NCBI GenBank assembly: GCA_910585685.1
Contig: CAJUEO010000001.1
Span: 24,520 to 88,519 of the forward strand
DNA: 64,000 nucleotides
Reading direction: 5' to 3'
From: an uncultured Christensenella sp.
GTDB lineage: Bacteria > Bacillota > Clostridia > Christensenellales > Borkfalkiaceae
The notes beneath the pieces were generated by a model. The model was given only the letters and a program-made list of their open reading frames with translations. It made no database searches and was not told the DNA's origin. Made by a program: the position numbers and the translations under genes. How positions within the stretch are numbered: the first letter of the stretch is position 1; every line of letters begins with the position of its first letter. Below, one piece after another: positions 8,220-18,022 of the stretch.

Positions 8220-9350
8220 ATGATTACTGTCAGGCAAATTACAACTAAAAGAGATAAGAAAAAGTTTTTTAAATTCCACATAGATTTATACAGCAAAAAT
8301 CCGCACGCCGCACCAAACCTTTACGCCGACGAGTTTGCCGAGTTCGACCCCGAGATAAACGACGCGTTCCGCTTTGCCGACTGCAAAATGTTTTTGGCTT
8401 ATAGGGGTAAAAAAATTGTCGGCAGGGTTGCCGCAATTTGGCACAGGGGCGCAAACGAAAAGTTCGGTTACAGTCAGCTCAGGTTTACGCGCTTTGACGT
8501 AATTGACGACTTCGAAGTGACGAAGGCGCTGTTTGCCGAGCTTATAAGGTGGGCAAAAGAACTTAATATGACTGAAATTGTTGGGCCGATAAGCTTTTCC
8601 GACTTGAACGAGGAGGGTATGCTTATTGACGGGTTTGACAAGGATTCTACATATATAGAAATTTATAACCACCCGTACTATGTCGAGCATATGCAAAAAT
8701 TAGGCGCATACAAAGTCGTCGATTGGAACAGCTATGTGATAAAAGTTCCCGAAAAGCACGACGAAAGGCTGCAAAGGCTTGCCGACAGAATAATCGAAAG
8801 AAACGGTTATACTGTTGTCGACGTCAAATATCTTTTAAAGCACGACAAACCCAAGCTCGACGGCTACATAATGCAGTGCCTCGACGTGCTTGACGAGGCG
8901 TTTGCCGGGCTGTACGGCACAAGTCCGTTAAACGAAAAACAAAAGCGGCGCGAAATGGCTACGATTTATCAAGTGCTCGTTCCCGAACTTGCGACGGTAG
9001 TTTTAAAGGACGACAGGGTTATTGCCTACGGTTTTATGATGCCGTCTATGAAAACCGTGTTGCAAAAGGCGAGGGGAAATTTGGTGCCGTTCGGCATAAT
9101 TCCATACATAAAGGCAATGAAAAATATCGAAGTTGCCGATATGATGAGCATAGGCGTAACCAAAGACCACAACAACAAGGGCGCCGTTGCATTGATAATG
9201 AACGAAAGCTTAAAAGGACTTATTAAGCTGAAAGTTAAGTATCTTGAAACGGGCCCCGAGCTGGAAACCAACCAAAACGTGCAAAATCTTTGGAAAAATT
9301 ACGAGTGTGAACTTGTAAAACGCCGCCGTTGCTGGGGCTTGAAAGTTTAA
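8220..9350 (+). CDS. GNAT-fold protein of unknown substrate
   Basis: This 376-residue protein has an N-terminal acyltransferase-like region (KKIVGRVAAI about 62-72, then FDVIDD and ALFAELIRWAKE). The central EIVGPISFSDLNEEGMLIDGF is characteristic of a large uncharacterised Bacillota/Bacteroidota GNAT family. A second GNAT-like half follows (VIAYGFMMPS and a KGAVALIMNE helix). No substrate can be named. It starts two bases after degV stops and probably shares its transcript. A bidirectional terminator follows. Confidence 0.8.
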   Translation: MITVRQITTKRDKKKFFKFHIDLYSKNPHAAPNLYADEFAEFDPEINDAFRFADCKMFLAYRGKKIVGRVAAIWHRGANEKFGYSQLRFTRFDVIDDFEVTKALFAELIRWAKELNMTEIVGPISFSDLNEEGMLIDGFDKDSTYIEIYNHPYYVEHMQKLGAYKVVDWNSYVIKVPEKHDERLQRLADRIIERNGYTVVDVKYLLKHDKPKLDGYIMQCLDVLDEAFAGLYGTSPLNEKQKRREMATIYQVLVPELATVVLKDDRVIAYGFMMPSMKTVLQKARGNLVPFGIIPYIKAMKNIEVADMMSIGVTKDHNNKGAVALIMNESLKGLIKLKVKYLETGPELETNQNVQNLWKNYECELVKRRRCWGLKV

Positions 9351-9356
9351 AAAAAT

Positions 9357-9388
9357 AAAAAATCACGCCGTTTCAGGCGTGATTTTTT
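9357..9388. terminator. Bidirectional intrinsic terminator
   Basis: The stem AATCACGCC/GGCGTGATT (9361-9369 with 9376-9384) has a GTTTCA loop, T-run on the right and A-rich run on the left. It ends the degV unit and the convergent rqcH unit, overlapping the last gene's stop by one base. Confidence 0.9.
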
Positions 9389-9750
9389 CAGTTGCCGAAC
9401 ATTGATTTTAAAATAAGTCCGAAAATAAAGGTCGCAAACGCGCCGATAAATGCAAGAAAAATTTTAAACGTTATGTCGCGCTGCCTCTGCTTTGCCGTGC
9501 GCTTATAGGCAAAACCGCTTTCGCGCAGGTTGATAACGTACATTTTTTCTCCCTTGCGTTCGGAGTTTATAAGGTCGAAATATCCGTCGCATTTCAGGGC
9601 GTTTAGTATATCGTCCAGTTTTTCGGGCGTCATTTTGTTCTTTTTAGGTAATACGGACAGTATGTCGAGAGGGGAAACAAGGCAGCCGTCCGTCCCGTCG
9701 CAGAGGCTGTACACCGCCGACATTACGGCGTTTTCGCTTTTATCCAACAT
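9388..9750 (-). CDS. Winged-helix-like protein with C-terminal membrane anchor (paralogue 2)
   Basis: This 120-residue protein has an N-terminal helical, winged-helix-like region (DILSVLPKKNKMTPEKLDDILNAL, then KCDGYFDLINSERKGEKMYVI). A basic linker and a single C-terminal membrane helix (about 95-116) follow, so the N-terminal domain should face the cytosol. It is clearly homologous to the gene directly upstream: both have the pattern [AN]-V-x(5)-SL, ALxxxGYxD and a final helix. It overlaps that gene by 11 bases and has no obvious ribosome-binding site, so translation is probably coupled. Function unknown. Confidence 0.75.
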   Translation of the reverse strand: MLDKSENAVMSAVYSLCDGTDGCLVSPLDILSVLPKKNKMTPEKLDDILNALKCDGYFDLINSERKGEKMYVINLRESGFAYKRTAKQRQRDITFKIFLAFIGAFATFIFGLILKSMFGN

Positions 9751-10123
9751 AATTAATAATAGAAAAAACCAGCGAAATAATCAAACTTCCCGTCACTCCG
9801 CCCAAAAATGCCGCCCAAAAAGGGGAGAGGCAAATTTTAGCCGCAATCTTCTTTTTTTGGCTTTTTACGGGAACGGGAATGGGCTCGGGCTCGGGCAAAT
9901 ATTTTTTTATCTGGGCAACGCAGTAAAGGTCTCCGCTTGAATATTTCATATCGATATAGCCGTTGCCCGAAAGCGTGCGAAGCGCTTTTCTAAGCTCGCT
10001 TTCGCTCTTTTGCACGTCCTCGGGAAAGCACTCGAAAAACTCTTCCTCCGAAATAATGACGTACCGCCCGACCGGCGCGAGCGACCCGATTTTTTGAATA
10101 ACCGCACAACTTAATCTGTCCAT
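9740..10123 (-). CDS. Winged-helix-like protein with C-terminal membrane anchor (paralogue 1)
   Basis: This 127-residue relative of the following gene has an N-terminal domain (EEEFFECFPEDV, ALRTLSGNGYIDMKYSSGDLYC) of a type common in Clostridia as a short uncharacterised 'new winged helix' protein. A proline-rich linker (LPEPEPIPVPV), a basic stretch and one C-terminal membrane helix follow. I start it at ATG 10123 because both paralogues share the upstream string ATTATTAATT followed by matching first codons; GTG 10126 is equally possible. No Shine-Dalgarno site is visible. Function unknown; membrane-linked protein or nucleic-acid binding would be inference. Confidence 0.7.
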   Translation of the reverse strand: MDRLSCAVIQKIGSLAPVGRYVIISEEEFFECFPEDVQKSESELRKALRTLSGNGYIDMKYSSGDLYCVAQIKKYLPEPEPIPVPVKSQKKKIAAKICLSPFWAAFLGGVTGSLIISLVFSIINYVG

Positions 10124-10165
10124 CACAATTAATAATGGGAAAATTTGGCGCAAATTATACATAAA

Positions 10166-10447
10166 TTAAGTTTTTATTATCGAGTAAACAAGCCCCCCTA
10201 AAAACAGCAAAACAGATAGCGCAAGCAACACATACGCCGCTGTTTTTGCGTATATAACCGCATTGAAATTATTCTTCTTTTTCTGTCTTATGGCAAAGGA
10301 CAGGGCGGCTATACCCAACAATATGCTTGATATAAGCGCGTAAAGCCCCAAAGGAGAGAACGAAAGCCCGAACATTACAAACCCCGTTACGGACGCGGCA
10401 ATCGAAATGTAAAAATAGATTTTTGTATTCTCTTTGTTGTCGTTCAT
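10166..10447 (-). CDS. Small membrane protein of unknown function
   Basis: This 93-residue protein has three predicted membrane helices (about 11-30, 33-50, 67-90) and a charged loop RQKKKNN. It begins one base after the rqcH stop. Its ribosome-binding site AAAGGAAAA lies within the last codons of rqcH, so the two are transcribed together and probably translationally coupled. I do not recognise a family. Confidence 0.75.
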   Translation of the reverse strand: MNDNKENTKIYFYISIAASVTGFVMFGLSFSPLGLYALISSILLGIAALSFAIRQKKKNNFNAVIYAKTAAYVLLALSVLLFLGGLVYSIIKT

Positions 10448-10448
10448 G

Positions 10449-12110
10449 TCAATTTTCCTTTAACTCGGGGTGCGCGTTCGGGGTTACAAGCGCCGTCTGA
10501 TAATTCGTGTAAGTCACAAAGCCCAACGCGCACTTCGGCGGCTTTTTTAAGTGTGCGCGGCGCGTATAGTCCACAGGAACCTTGCTGCCGCCGCGAGCTT
10601 CCGAATAGTAGGCGCAAATCTCGGCGGCAACTTTAATAACGCCGTCACCTGCTTCCTGACCGTCGGTAATTACAGCAACGTGGGAGGAGTGGTATTTTTG
10701 CGTATGCAGCCATATATCCCCCGACGAAATGCTTTTCAGCAGCCTGTCGTTCTGTATGTTGTTGCGCCCGACAAGTATTTTAAACGAATCGAAGCGGTAT
10801 TCCCTGAAAGGTAGCTCCTGCTGCGTTTTTTTCTTTTCCTTTGTTTGGGAAATGAGTCCCAAACTTTTTAGCTCTTGCTCTGTTTCTATAAAGTCTTTTA
10901 AGCATTCCCCCGTATATATGCTTGAACTAATGCTGTTTAAATAGCTCAATCTCTCCTGCGTTTCGCTTCTTTGCTCGGTCACGGCAGCCGCGGTGCGCTT
11001 TAGCTTTGCGTATCTTTTGAAGTACCTTTGCGCGTTATCCGAAGGGGATAGGTTTTTGTCGAGTTGTATCTTTATTTTTCCACAGTTCTCGTCGTAATAG
11101 TTTACGGCTTCAAAGCTCTCCATACCCCGTTCAATGAGGTATATGTTGGCGGTAATAAGCTCTCCTTTTAATTTTACCGTATCCATATCGCGGCAGTCGA
11201 ACAGTTTTTGTTCTATTACGGCAAGCCTCTTTTCAAGTTTTTTTATAGCCGAGCCAAGCACGGCAAGCAACTTTTTCTTCTTGTCTTCAAACTCCTGTCT
11301 TTGCGTTACCGCGGCATAGTAGGCGGTCTGCGCCTCCAAAACCGAGTTAAATTCCCGTCTTTCGGAGCAAACGCTTCTTACCTTAAAGTCGCTCTCTCTG
11401 CCGTCGTCAAAGGTCACGCAAGGGGAAATATCGTTGCCGTTAAGGTAGTCGAAAACTTCTTTTGCGCTCGCGCTTTCTCCGAACTGTGAAATTATATCCA
11501 GCGCGGTGGAGTAGCTTACGCCGAGTACTCTGTCGGAAATAAGCTTTGCTTTGTCCGCCGTAGGTTGCTGCAAAAGTTCGCTGAGTTTTTCAAAGTCGTC
11601 CTGCGGCAGCTTGTCCTGCGCTTCGGGAAGGGCGTATTTTGCGCCCGTAAATAGTACCCGTCGTGTGCTTTCGCTTAAAGCCGTTGTTTTTAACGCGCCG
11701 ACGATAACCCCGTCCTTTATGAGCACGGCGTTGGAGTACTTGCCCATTAGCTCGACGTACAGCCTCATTTTCAAAAGCTCGAACTCGGAAAAACAGTCGA
11801 AGTCGAAATAAACAATGCGTTCCCCTTCGACCTGCTTGATTTGGGTAATAAGCGCGTTTTGCAGATGCTTGCGCAAAAGCATACAGAACCCGGGCGCAAC
11901 TTTGGGCGCGGCGGTTTCGCTTTCGGCAATGTTCAGCCTGCAACCTTTTGCGGAAAGACAAATTTCAAGTTTAACCGAACCTTTTTCGGTGTATATAATA
12001 AAAGTGAGTAAATCTTTCGAGGGCTGCGTTATTTTCGAAATTTTTCCTCCCGTCAGTTTTCGGGAAAGTTCCCTTGCGACGTATTTGATTGTAAACGCGT
12101 CCTGCGGCAT
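10449..12110 (-). CDS. rqcH: NFACT family protein RqcH (ribosome quality control)
   Basis: This 553-residue protein begins MPQDAFTIKYVARELS. It has the NFACT-N domain, a central coiled-coil (about 280-420) and the NFACT-R domain with DIWLHTQKYHSSHVAVI. RqcH binds obstructed 50S subunits and recruits tRNA-Ala to add C-terminal Ala tails that mark stalled peptides for proteolysis. I chose ATG 12110 because AAGGGGG precedes it. This numbering puts the conserved Asp97-Arg98 pair at residues 97-98, where this protein has Glu97-Arg98, a conservative change. It heads the four-gene minus-strand unit and lies divergent from tig; clpX, clpP and lon nearby encode proteases of the same quality-control theme. 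Confidence 0.92.
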   Translation of the reverse strand: MPQDAFTIKYVARELSRKLTGGKISKITQPSKDLLTFIIYTEKGSVKLEICLSAKGCRLNIAESETAAPKVAPGFCMLLRKHLQNALITQIKQVEGERIVYFDFDCFSEFELLKMRLYVELMGKYSNAVLIKDGVIVGALKTTALSESTRRVLFTGAKYALPEAQDKLPQDDFEKLSELLQQPTADKAKLISDRVLGVSYSTALDIISQFGESASAKEVFDYLNGNDISPCVTFDDGRESDFKVRSVCSERREFNSVLEAQTAYYAAVTQRQEFEDKKKKLLAVLGSAIKKLEKRLAVIEQKLFDCRDMDTVKLKGELITANIYLIERGMESFEAVNYYDENCGKIKIQLDKNLSPSDNAQRYFKRYAKLKRTAAAVTEQRSETQERLSYLNSISSSIYTGECLKDFIETEQELKSLGLISQTKEKKKTQQELPFREYRFDSFKILVGRNNIQNDRLLKSISSGDIWLHTQKYHSSHVAVITDGQEAGDGVIKVAAEICAYYSEARGGSKVPVDYTRRAHLKKPPKCALGFVTYTNYQTALVTPNAHPELKEN

Positions 12111-12140
12111 AACAAAACCCCCTTGTCGTATTCGCAGAAT

Positions 12141-12169
12141 ATTATAAACCAAACTCAACGAAAAGTAAA
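12141..12169 (-). promoter_or_regulatory. Sigma-A-like promoter for rqcH
   Basis: On the minus strand, TTTACT (12169-12164), 17-bp spacer and TATAAT (12146-12141) lie 31 bases before the rqcH ATG. The same -35 and spacing occur before the Gx-transporter gene. Confidence 0.8.
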
Positions 12170-12294
12170 ACGATATAAACTTTTACGACAAATAAAAATT
12201 TTAAAATTGTCTTAAATTGCTTTTCAAAATTATATTATTGTGTTAAAATAAATTGCAAATTAAAATAAATAAATTAATTCAGGAGCAAAAAACT

Positions 12295-13686
12295 ATGAAT
12301 TACACAAAGACAGCCGGAGAAAAAAGCACAGTAAAACTTACAATCAATTTCTCCAAGGAAGAGTGGGACAAAGCGTTAAACGAAGCTTATTTAAAGTCGA
12401 GGGGTAAATTTTCCGTGCCCGGTTTCAGAAAGGGCAAGGCACCCAAGCCCGTCATTGAAAATTATTACGGCAAGGGCGCGTTCTATGAAGAGGCGTTCAA
12501 CTATCTTTACTACACAAATTATTTCTCCATTCTCGAAAAAGAAAAGGCAAATTTCACGGCTGTCGGAGAACCCGACCTCGGCGTTGACGAGATAAAGGAG
12601 GGAGAGGGCGTTACGCTTACCGCCGTTGTTCCCGTCAAGCCCGACGTCGAAATAGAAAAATATACAGGTTTAAAAATAAGAAAGTTTGAGTATAATGTTA
12701 CCGACGCCGACGTCGACGGGGAGGTTGAAAAGCTTCTTTCGCGTAAAGCTACCGACGTTGAGGTTACCGACAGAGCCTGCAAAAACGGCGACAGAGTAAA
12801 CCTCGACTTCTCGGGTTCTGTAGACGGTGAAAAGTTTGCCGGCGGCACCGCAGAGGGTTACGACCTTGTTTTGGGCAGCGGAAGCTTCATTGCCGGCTTT
12901 GAAGAGCAGGTTGTGGGTATGAATATCGGAGATGAAAAGGATATTACCGTAACTTTCCCCGAAAATTATCAAGCGGACAATTTAAGGGGCAAGCAAGCGG
13001 TGTTTGCTTTGAAGCTCAATTCCATAACGGGCAAAATCCTTCCCGAGCTTACCGACGAGTTTGTAAAGGCTAACGCCGGTGTTGACACAGTCGAAGAGTA
13101 CAAGGTTAAGACAAGGGCAAGGCTCGAGCGCCGCGCTGCGGACGAGTCGAGAGATAAGACCGAGTCGAGCATAGTAGACGAAGTTTGCAAGTACGCAAAG
13201 GTTGAAATTCCCGACGCTATGATCGAGAACGAAATCGACGCTATAGCTCGCGACTTTTCGCAAAGGCTCTCCTATCAGGGCATAAAGCTTGAGGACTACG
13301 TCGAGTACATGGGTCAGACAATGGCTGAATTCCGCGCTCAGTTCAACACTCAGGCGCACACAAGGGTTCTTTCGCAGCTCGTTGTCGAAAAGATTGTAAA
13401 ACTTGAAAAGTTCACTGCGGAGGATTCCGAAGTTGAAGCTAAAATTGCCGAACAGGCTGCTTCCGTCGAAAAGAGCGTCGAGGACTATAAAAAGGGTATG
13501 GACCCCCGTCAGCTCGACTATATCAAAAACGACATTATTATAACCAAGCTCTTCGATTTCCTTACGGCAAATAACGAAATGTACGTCGAAGACGAGAAAA
13601 AGGAAGAGGTGGCAAAAGAAAAGAAGTCCGCACCTAAAAAGACTGCCAAAAAATCCACTGCAAAGAAAGAAGAACCCAAAGAGTAA
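12295..13686 (+). CDS. tig: Trigger factor
   Basis: This 463-residue ribosome-associated chaperone and peptidyl-prolyl isomerase has an N-terminal ribosome-binding domain with VPGFRKGKAPKPVIE, close to the GFRxGKxP signature. A central FKBP-type domain (NGDRVNLDFSG, IAGFEEQVVGM, VTFPENY) and the helical C-terminal chaperone domain follow. A Lys/Ala-rich tail (last ~25 residues) extends beyond most homologues. ATG 12295 follows AGGAG. The AT-rich upstream region has a weak promoter candidate (TTGTCT, 18 bp, TATATT). It is 62 bases before clpP with no terminator between, the standard tig-clpP-clpX order. Confidence 0.96.
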   Translation: MNYTKTAGEKSTVKLTINFSKEEWDKALNEAYLKSRGKFSVPGFRKGKAPKPVIENYYGKGAFYEEAFNYLYYTNYFSILEKEKANFTAVGEPDLGVDEIKEGEGVTLTAVVPVKPDVEIEKYTGLKIRKFEYNVTDADVDGEVEKLLSRKATDVEVTDRACKNGDRVNLDFSGSVDGEKFAGGTAEGYDLVLGSGSFIAGFEEQVVGMNIGDEKDITVTFPENYQADNLRGKQAVFALKLNSITGKILPELTDEFVKANAGVDTVEEYKVKTRARLERRAADESRDKTESSIVDEVCKYAKVEIPDAMIENEIDAIARDFSQRLSYQGIKLEDYVEYMGQTMAEFRAQFNTQAHTRVLSQLVVEKIVKLEKFTAEDSEVEAKIAEQAASVEKSVEDYKKGMDPRQLDYIKNDIIITKLFDFLTANNEMYVEDEKKEEVAKEKKSAPKKTAKKSTAKKEEPKE

Positions 13687-13748
13687 AATATTAAAAACAA
13701 GCTGAATAAATATATTTTCGTGAATAAATTTTTTTTGGAGTTAAGATT

Positions 13749-14342
13749 ATGAAAGAGAGAAACGCACTCGTACCCTATATCGTCGAGCAGACTTCGCGCG
13801 GCGAGCGTTCATATGATATTTACAGCCGTCTTTTAGAGGACAGAATTATATTTTTGAGCGGAGAAATTGACGACGCGGTTGCAAACACCGTTGTAGCTCA
13901 GCTCATCTATCTTGAAGCAAAGGACCCTTCAAAGGATATTTCGCTCTATATAAACAGCCCCGGCGGCTCGGTTTCCGCGGGACTTGCAATTTACGACACG
14001 ATGAATTATATCAAGTGCGACGTTTCCACTATATGTATCGGTATGGCGGCGTCTATGGGCGCGTTCCTTCTTTCGAGCGGACAAAAGGGCAAAAGATTTG
14101 CCCTCCCCAACAGCGAAATTATGATTCATCAGCCCTTGGGCGGCGCGCAGGGTCAGGCAAGCGATATAAAAATTGCTGCCGAGCATATTTTAAAGACAAA
14201 GCGCAAGCTCAACGATATACTTGCTCAAAATTCCGGCAAGCCCCTGTCGCAAATCGAACAGGATACCGACCGCGACAATTATATGTCGGCTCAGGAAGCG
14301 CAGGAATACGGGCTTATCGATAAAGTATTTTACAAGAGATAA
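13749..14342 (+). CDS. clpP: ATP-dependent Clp protease proteolytic subunit
   Basis: This 197-residue serine protease forms the tetradecameric chamber used with ClpX. The catalytic Ser102 lies in GMAASMGA, His127 in MIHQPLGG and Asp176 in TDRDNYMS. The adaptor-facing region and length are typical. TTGGAG lies just before ATG 13749. It is between tig and clpX on the same strand. Confidence 0.98.
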   Translation: MKERNALVPYIVEQTSRGERSYDIYSRLLEDRIIFLSGEIDDAVANTVVAQLIYLEAKDPSKDISLYINSPGGSVSAGLAIYDTMNYIKCDVSTICIGMAASMGAFLLSSGQKGKRFALPNSEIMIHQPLGGAQGQASDIKIAAEHILKTKRKLNDILAQNSGKPLSQIEQDTDRDNYMSAQEAQEYGLIDKVFYKR

Positions 14343-14418
14343 GTTTAAACGCATATAGGCGCGTTTTGGGATACAGATGTCAACTATATTTTTGCAATAA
14401 TATCCGGAGTATTTGAAT

Positions 14419-15642
14419 TTGAAAGAAAAAAAGTTTTGTTCGTTTTGCGGTAAATCCGAAGATTTGGTAAAAAAACTTATAAAGGGTAGGGACGGGTCGT
14501 GCATTTGCGACGAATGTGTTCTTATCTGCGGAGATATGGTCAAGGAGTCCGACGCGGAGGCGGCGCAGTCCGTTCCGTTAAAGACTCCGGCTGAAATCAA
14601 AGAGGAGCTCGACAAATACATTGTCGGTCAGCACGAGGCAAAAAAAGTTTTGTCCGTTGCCGTCTACAACCATTATAAGCGCATAAACCATCTGTCGGCA
14701 AATAAGAGCGACGACGGCGTGGAAATAGAAAAGAGCAATATTCTTCTTCTCGGTCCCACGGGTTGCGGCAAAACTCTGCTTGCGCGCACGCTTGCAAAAA
14801 TTCTCAACGTGCCGTTTGCAACGTCCGACGCCACTACTTTGACCGAAGCCGGTTACGTCGGAGAGGACGTGGAAAATATACTTTTAAAGCTAATTCAAAA
14901 CGCCGACTACGACATTCAGAAAGCTCAGCGCGGTATAATCTATATCGACGAGATTGATAAGATAGCGAGAAAAAGCGAAAACGTATCCATAACTCGCGAC
15001 GTTTCGGGTGAGGGCGTACAGCAGGCGCTTTTAAAGATAATAGAAAGCACGGTTGCAAGCGTTCCTCCCCAAGGCGGAAGAAAACACCCCCAGCAGGAGT
15101 GTTTGAGGCTGGATACTACAAATATTTTATTTATTTGCGGCGGCGCGTTCGTCGGGCTTGACAAGATAGTTCAAAAACGCAAGGACAATACTTCGCTCGG
15201 CTTCGGCGGCAGGGTAAAGGAAACCGAGGAAAACGTTTACGAAATGCTTTCCGACGTAAAACCGCAGGACTTGACCAAGTTCGGGCTTATTCCCGAGTTT
15301 GTCGGGCGTATTCCCATAGTCGTAAGTCTGCACCCTTTGAACGAGGACGCCCTGGTAAACATTCTTACCCAACCCAAAAACGCGATAATAAAACAGTATC
15401 AAAAGCTTATTGAAATGGACGGAGTAAAGCTCACAGTCGAGGACTCGGCTGTAAGGGAGATAGCCAACACGGCAATCCGATTAAAGACGGGCGCGCGCGG
15501 GCTCCGCACTATTATCGAGAGTTTTATGACGGGCGTTATGTACAAACTACCTTCGGATAAAAACATTAAGGAAGTTATAGTTACAAGGGAGTGCGTAACC
15601 GATAAGGCAGAGCCGAAGATAATTTACGACGAAACGGCTTAA
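14419..15642 (+). CDS. clpX: ATP-dependent Clp protease ATP-binding subunit ClpX
   Basis: This 407-residue AAA+ unfoldase feeds substrates to ClpP. It has the N-terminal zinc-binding domain (CSFCGK and CICDECV), Walker A GPTGCGKT, Walker B IIYIDEID and the sensor/pore region through GFGGRV and FVGRIP. I place the start at TTG 14419, nine bases after GGAG. The in-frame TTG 14413 is only three bases after it and so less likely; no ATG is available. It lies 76 bases after clpP. A strong hairpin with a T-run follows before lon. Confidence 0.96.
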   Translation: MKEKKFCSFCGKSEDLVKKLIKGRDGSCICDECVLICGDMVKESDAEAAQSVPLKTPAEIKEELDKYIVGQHEAKKVLSVAVYNHYKRINHLSANKSDDGVEIEKSNILLLGPTGCGKTLLARTLAKILNVPFATSDATTLTEAGYVGEDVENILLKLIQNADYDIQKAQRGIIYIDEIDKIARKSENVSITRDVSGEGVQQALLKIIESTVASVPPQGGRKHPQQECLRLDTTNILFICGGAFVGLDKIVQKRKDNTSLGFGGRVKETEENVYEMLSDVKPQDLTKFGLIPEFVGRIPIVVSLHPLNEDALVNILTQPKNAIIKQYQKLIEMDGVKLTVEDSAVREIANTAIRLKTGARGLRTIIESFMTGVMYKLPSDKNIKEVIVTRECVTDKAEPKIIYDETA

Positions 15643-15653
15643 ATAAATTACAC

Positions 15654-15688
15654 CGCGCAATTTCAAAAACGAAATTGCGCGTTTTTTT
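15654..15688 (+). terminator. Terminator-like hairpin abutting the lon ribosome-binding site
   Basis: An 11-bp perfect stem (15654-15664 with 15671-15681, loop AAAAAC) is followed by seven T (15682-15688). The lon ribosome-binding site AGGAG starts at the next base. There is no room for a promoter between the two, so lon must be reached by read-through or from a promoter inside or before clpX. Confidence 0.85.
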
Positions 15689-15701
15689 AGGAGAAAAAGC
15701 A

Positions 15702-18011
15702 ATGTCAAGAGTAAAGACCGAAAATTTGCCCTTGCTCGCGTTGCGCGGCAGAGTAATATTCCCCGGCACTACCGTAAGCTTGGACGTAGGCAGGTTGCAG
15801 TCGCTTACGGCGGTCAAGCACGCCACCGACGGAGACTCGCTGCTGTTTGCCGTCGCGCAAAAGGACGCCGAGAGCGCCGAAATTCAAATAGACAAGCTGT
15901 ATATGACGGGCACGGTAGTAAAAATCAAGCAAATATCGCGCCTTCCCGGCAACAGCCTCAGAATTACCGTTCAGGGGCTTTATCGCGGCACGGTAAGAAG
16001 TATAAATCTTGTCAACGACGTCTATTTTGCCAATGTGGACGAAGTCACTCCCATTCACGGTGACGAGGCGTTGGAAGAGGCTTATTTCCGCACGGCAAAG
16101 AGCGTTATTACCGAGCTTTCGGCAAACGACGGCAGGCTCACCAAGGAAATTATGGCAAATCTCGAAAAGTGCAGCGACCCCGACGAGTTTGTAAACCTTG
16201 CCTCGCATCATTTAAGCGTAAAGGTTGAAAGAAAACAAGAACTTCTCGACTGTACTCGCGTAGCCGAGCGTCTTAAAAAAATCGACGCTATTTTATCCGA
16301 CGAGCTGGAAATCGCGCGTTTGGAGCGCAAAATAAATACAATGGTGCGCCAGAGCATCGATAAAAACCAAAAGGAATATTACCTTCGCGAGCAGCTTAAA
16401 GCTATTCACACCGAACTTGGTGACGACGACAACGAGCGCGAGGAACTCGAAAAGAAAATAAAGGAAAAACATATGCCACAGGAGGTGGAGGAAAAGGCGC
16501 TCAAAGAGCTTACGCGCATGGGCAAAATGCAGTCCTCCTCCCCCGAGTCAAATGTTTTAAGATTGTATATAGATTGGCTTCTGGATACCCCTTGGACGGA
16601 ACAAACGCAGGACACACCCGATTTGAAGGACGCAGTTAAAATTCTGAACGAGGATCACTACGGGCTTGAAAAGATAAAGGAGCGTATAACCGAATACCTT
16701 GCCGTTTTGAAGCTGACGGGCGGTTTGAACGCGCCTATTTTGTGCCTTGTGGGTCCTCCGGGCGTAGGTAAAACCTCGATAGCAAGCTCTATTGCACGTT
16801 CGCTCGGCAGAAAGTTTGTGCGTATGAGTTTGGGCGGCGTAAAGGACGAGGCGGAGGTTCGCGGACACAGAAAGACGTATATAGGCGCGATGCCGGGCAG
16901 AATTATAAACGGAATGAAGCAAGCCGGCTCGATAAATCCCGTATTTTTGCTTGACGAGATTGACAAGCTGTCGTCCGATATGCGCGGTGATCCGGCAAGC
17001 GCGCTTTTGGAGGTTCTTGACCCTGCGCAAAACTCGACGTTCCGCGACAGGTATCTCGAAGTTGCGTACGATTTGAGCAAGGTTTTGTTTATAACAACGG
17101 CAAACGGGCTTGACACAATTCCCCGTCCGTTGCTCGACAGAATGGAAGTTATCGAACTTTCGGGCTACACTCAGGAAGAAAAGCGCGAAATAGCAAAGCG
17201 CTATCTCGTACCTAAAAAGAGCAAGGCAAACGGGCTTGAAGAGGGCGCCGTTACCTTTACCGACGAGGCTTTGGAAGAAATTATTTCAGGCTATACAATG
17301 GAAGCCGGAGTCAGAAGCTTAGAGCGGAATATCGACGCGGTATGCCGTAAAATTGCCGTAAAGTATGCCGACGGGGATAAAAGCGCCGTGCAGGTCACTG
17401 CCGACGGCGTTGAAAATTACCTTGGAGCGAGGCGTTTTGAAAGGGACAAAAAGCTTGAAGGGGACGAGATCGGCGCGGCTACGGGGCTTGCCTGGACGGC
17501 AGTCGGCGGTACAACCCTTACAATCGAAGTTTCGGCAATGCAGGGCAAGGGAGATATTCTTTTGACGGGCAAGCTGGGTGACGTAATGAAGGAGAGCGCG
17601 AGGGCTGCTATAAGCTATATCCGCTCGAACAGCGCGACCTACGGGCTTGAAAGCGAACTTTTCGAAAAGACTGACATACACATTCACGTTCCCGAGGGCG
17701 CAACTCCCAAGGACGGGCCGAGCGCAGGCATAACTATGGCTACGGCTATACTTTCGGCTTTCACTAAAAAGCCCGTCAAAAAGTCGGTTGCAATGACGGG
17801 GGAAATTACGCTGCGCGGCAAGGTTTTGCCGATAGGCGGATTAAAGGAAAAGGCGCTTGCCGCCTACCGCATAGGCGTAACCGACGTGATAATTCCTGCA
17901 GACAATAAAAAAGATTTGGAAGAGATACCCGAGGATATCAAAAACAAACTTCATTTCATACCCGTAACCGACGTTGACAGCGTCTTTAAAACGGCAATAA
18001 TAGATATCTGA
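15702..18011 (+). CDS. lon: ATP-dependent protease Lon
   Basis: This 769-residue LonA protease degrades misfolded and regulatory proteins in the cytosol. Domains are an N-terminal substrate-binding LAN domain with a coiled-coil, an AAA+ domain (Walker A GPPGVGKT, Walker [10 protein letters not shown]) and a C-terminal Ser/Lys protease domain. The catalytic Ser is at about 674 (DGPSAGI) and the Lys at about 715 (IGGLKEKAL). ATG 15702 follows TAGGAG. It sits between clpX and engB as in many Bacillota. Confidence 0.98.
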   Translation: MSRVKTENLPLLALRGRVIFPGTTVSLDVGRLQSLTAVKHATDGDSLLFAVAQKDAESAEIQIDKLYMTGTVVKIKQISRLPGNSLRITVQGLYRGTVRSINLVNDVYFANVDEVTPIHGDEALEEAYFRTAKSVITELSANDGRLTKEIMANLEKCSDPDEFVNLASHHLSVKVERKQELLDCTRVAERLKKIDAILSDELEIARLERKINTMVRQSIDKNQKEYYLREQLKAIHTELGDDDNEREELEKKIKEKHMPQEVEEKALKELTRMGKMQSSSPESNVLRLYIDWLLDTPWTEQTQDTPDLKDAVKILNEDHYGLEKIKERITEYLAVLKLTGGLNAPILCLVGPPGVGKTSIASSIARSLGRKFVRMSLGGVKDEAEVRGHRKTYIGAMPGRIINGMKQAGSINPVFLLDEIDKLSSDMRGDPASALLEVLDPAQNSTFRDRYLEVAYDLSKVLFITTANGLDTIPRPLLDRMEVIELSGYTQEEKREIAKRYLVPKKSKANGLEEGAVTFTDEALEEIISGYTMEAGVRSLERNIDAVCRKIAVKYADGDKSAVQVTADGVENYLGARRFERDKKLEGDEIGAATGLAWTAVGGTTLTIEVSAMQGKGDILLTGKLGDVMKESARAAISYIRSNSATYGLESELFEKTDIHIHVPEGATPKDGPSAGITMATAILSAFTKKPVKKSVAMTGEITLRGKVLPIGGLKEKALAAYRIGVTDVIIPADNKKDLEEIPEDIKNKLHFIPVTDVDSVFKTAIIDI

Positions 18012-18022
18012 AGAGGTAAAAG

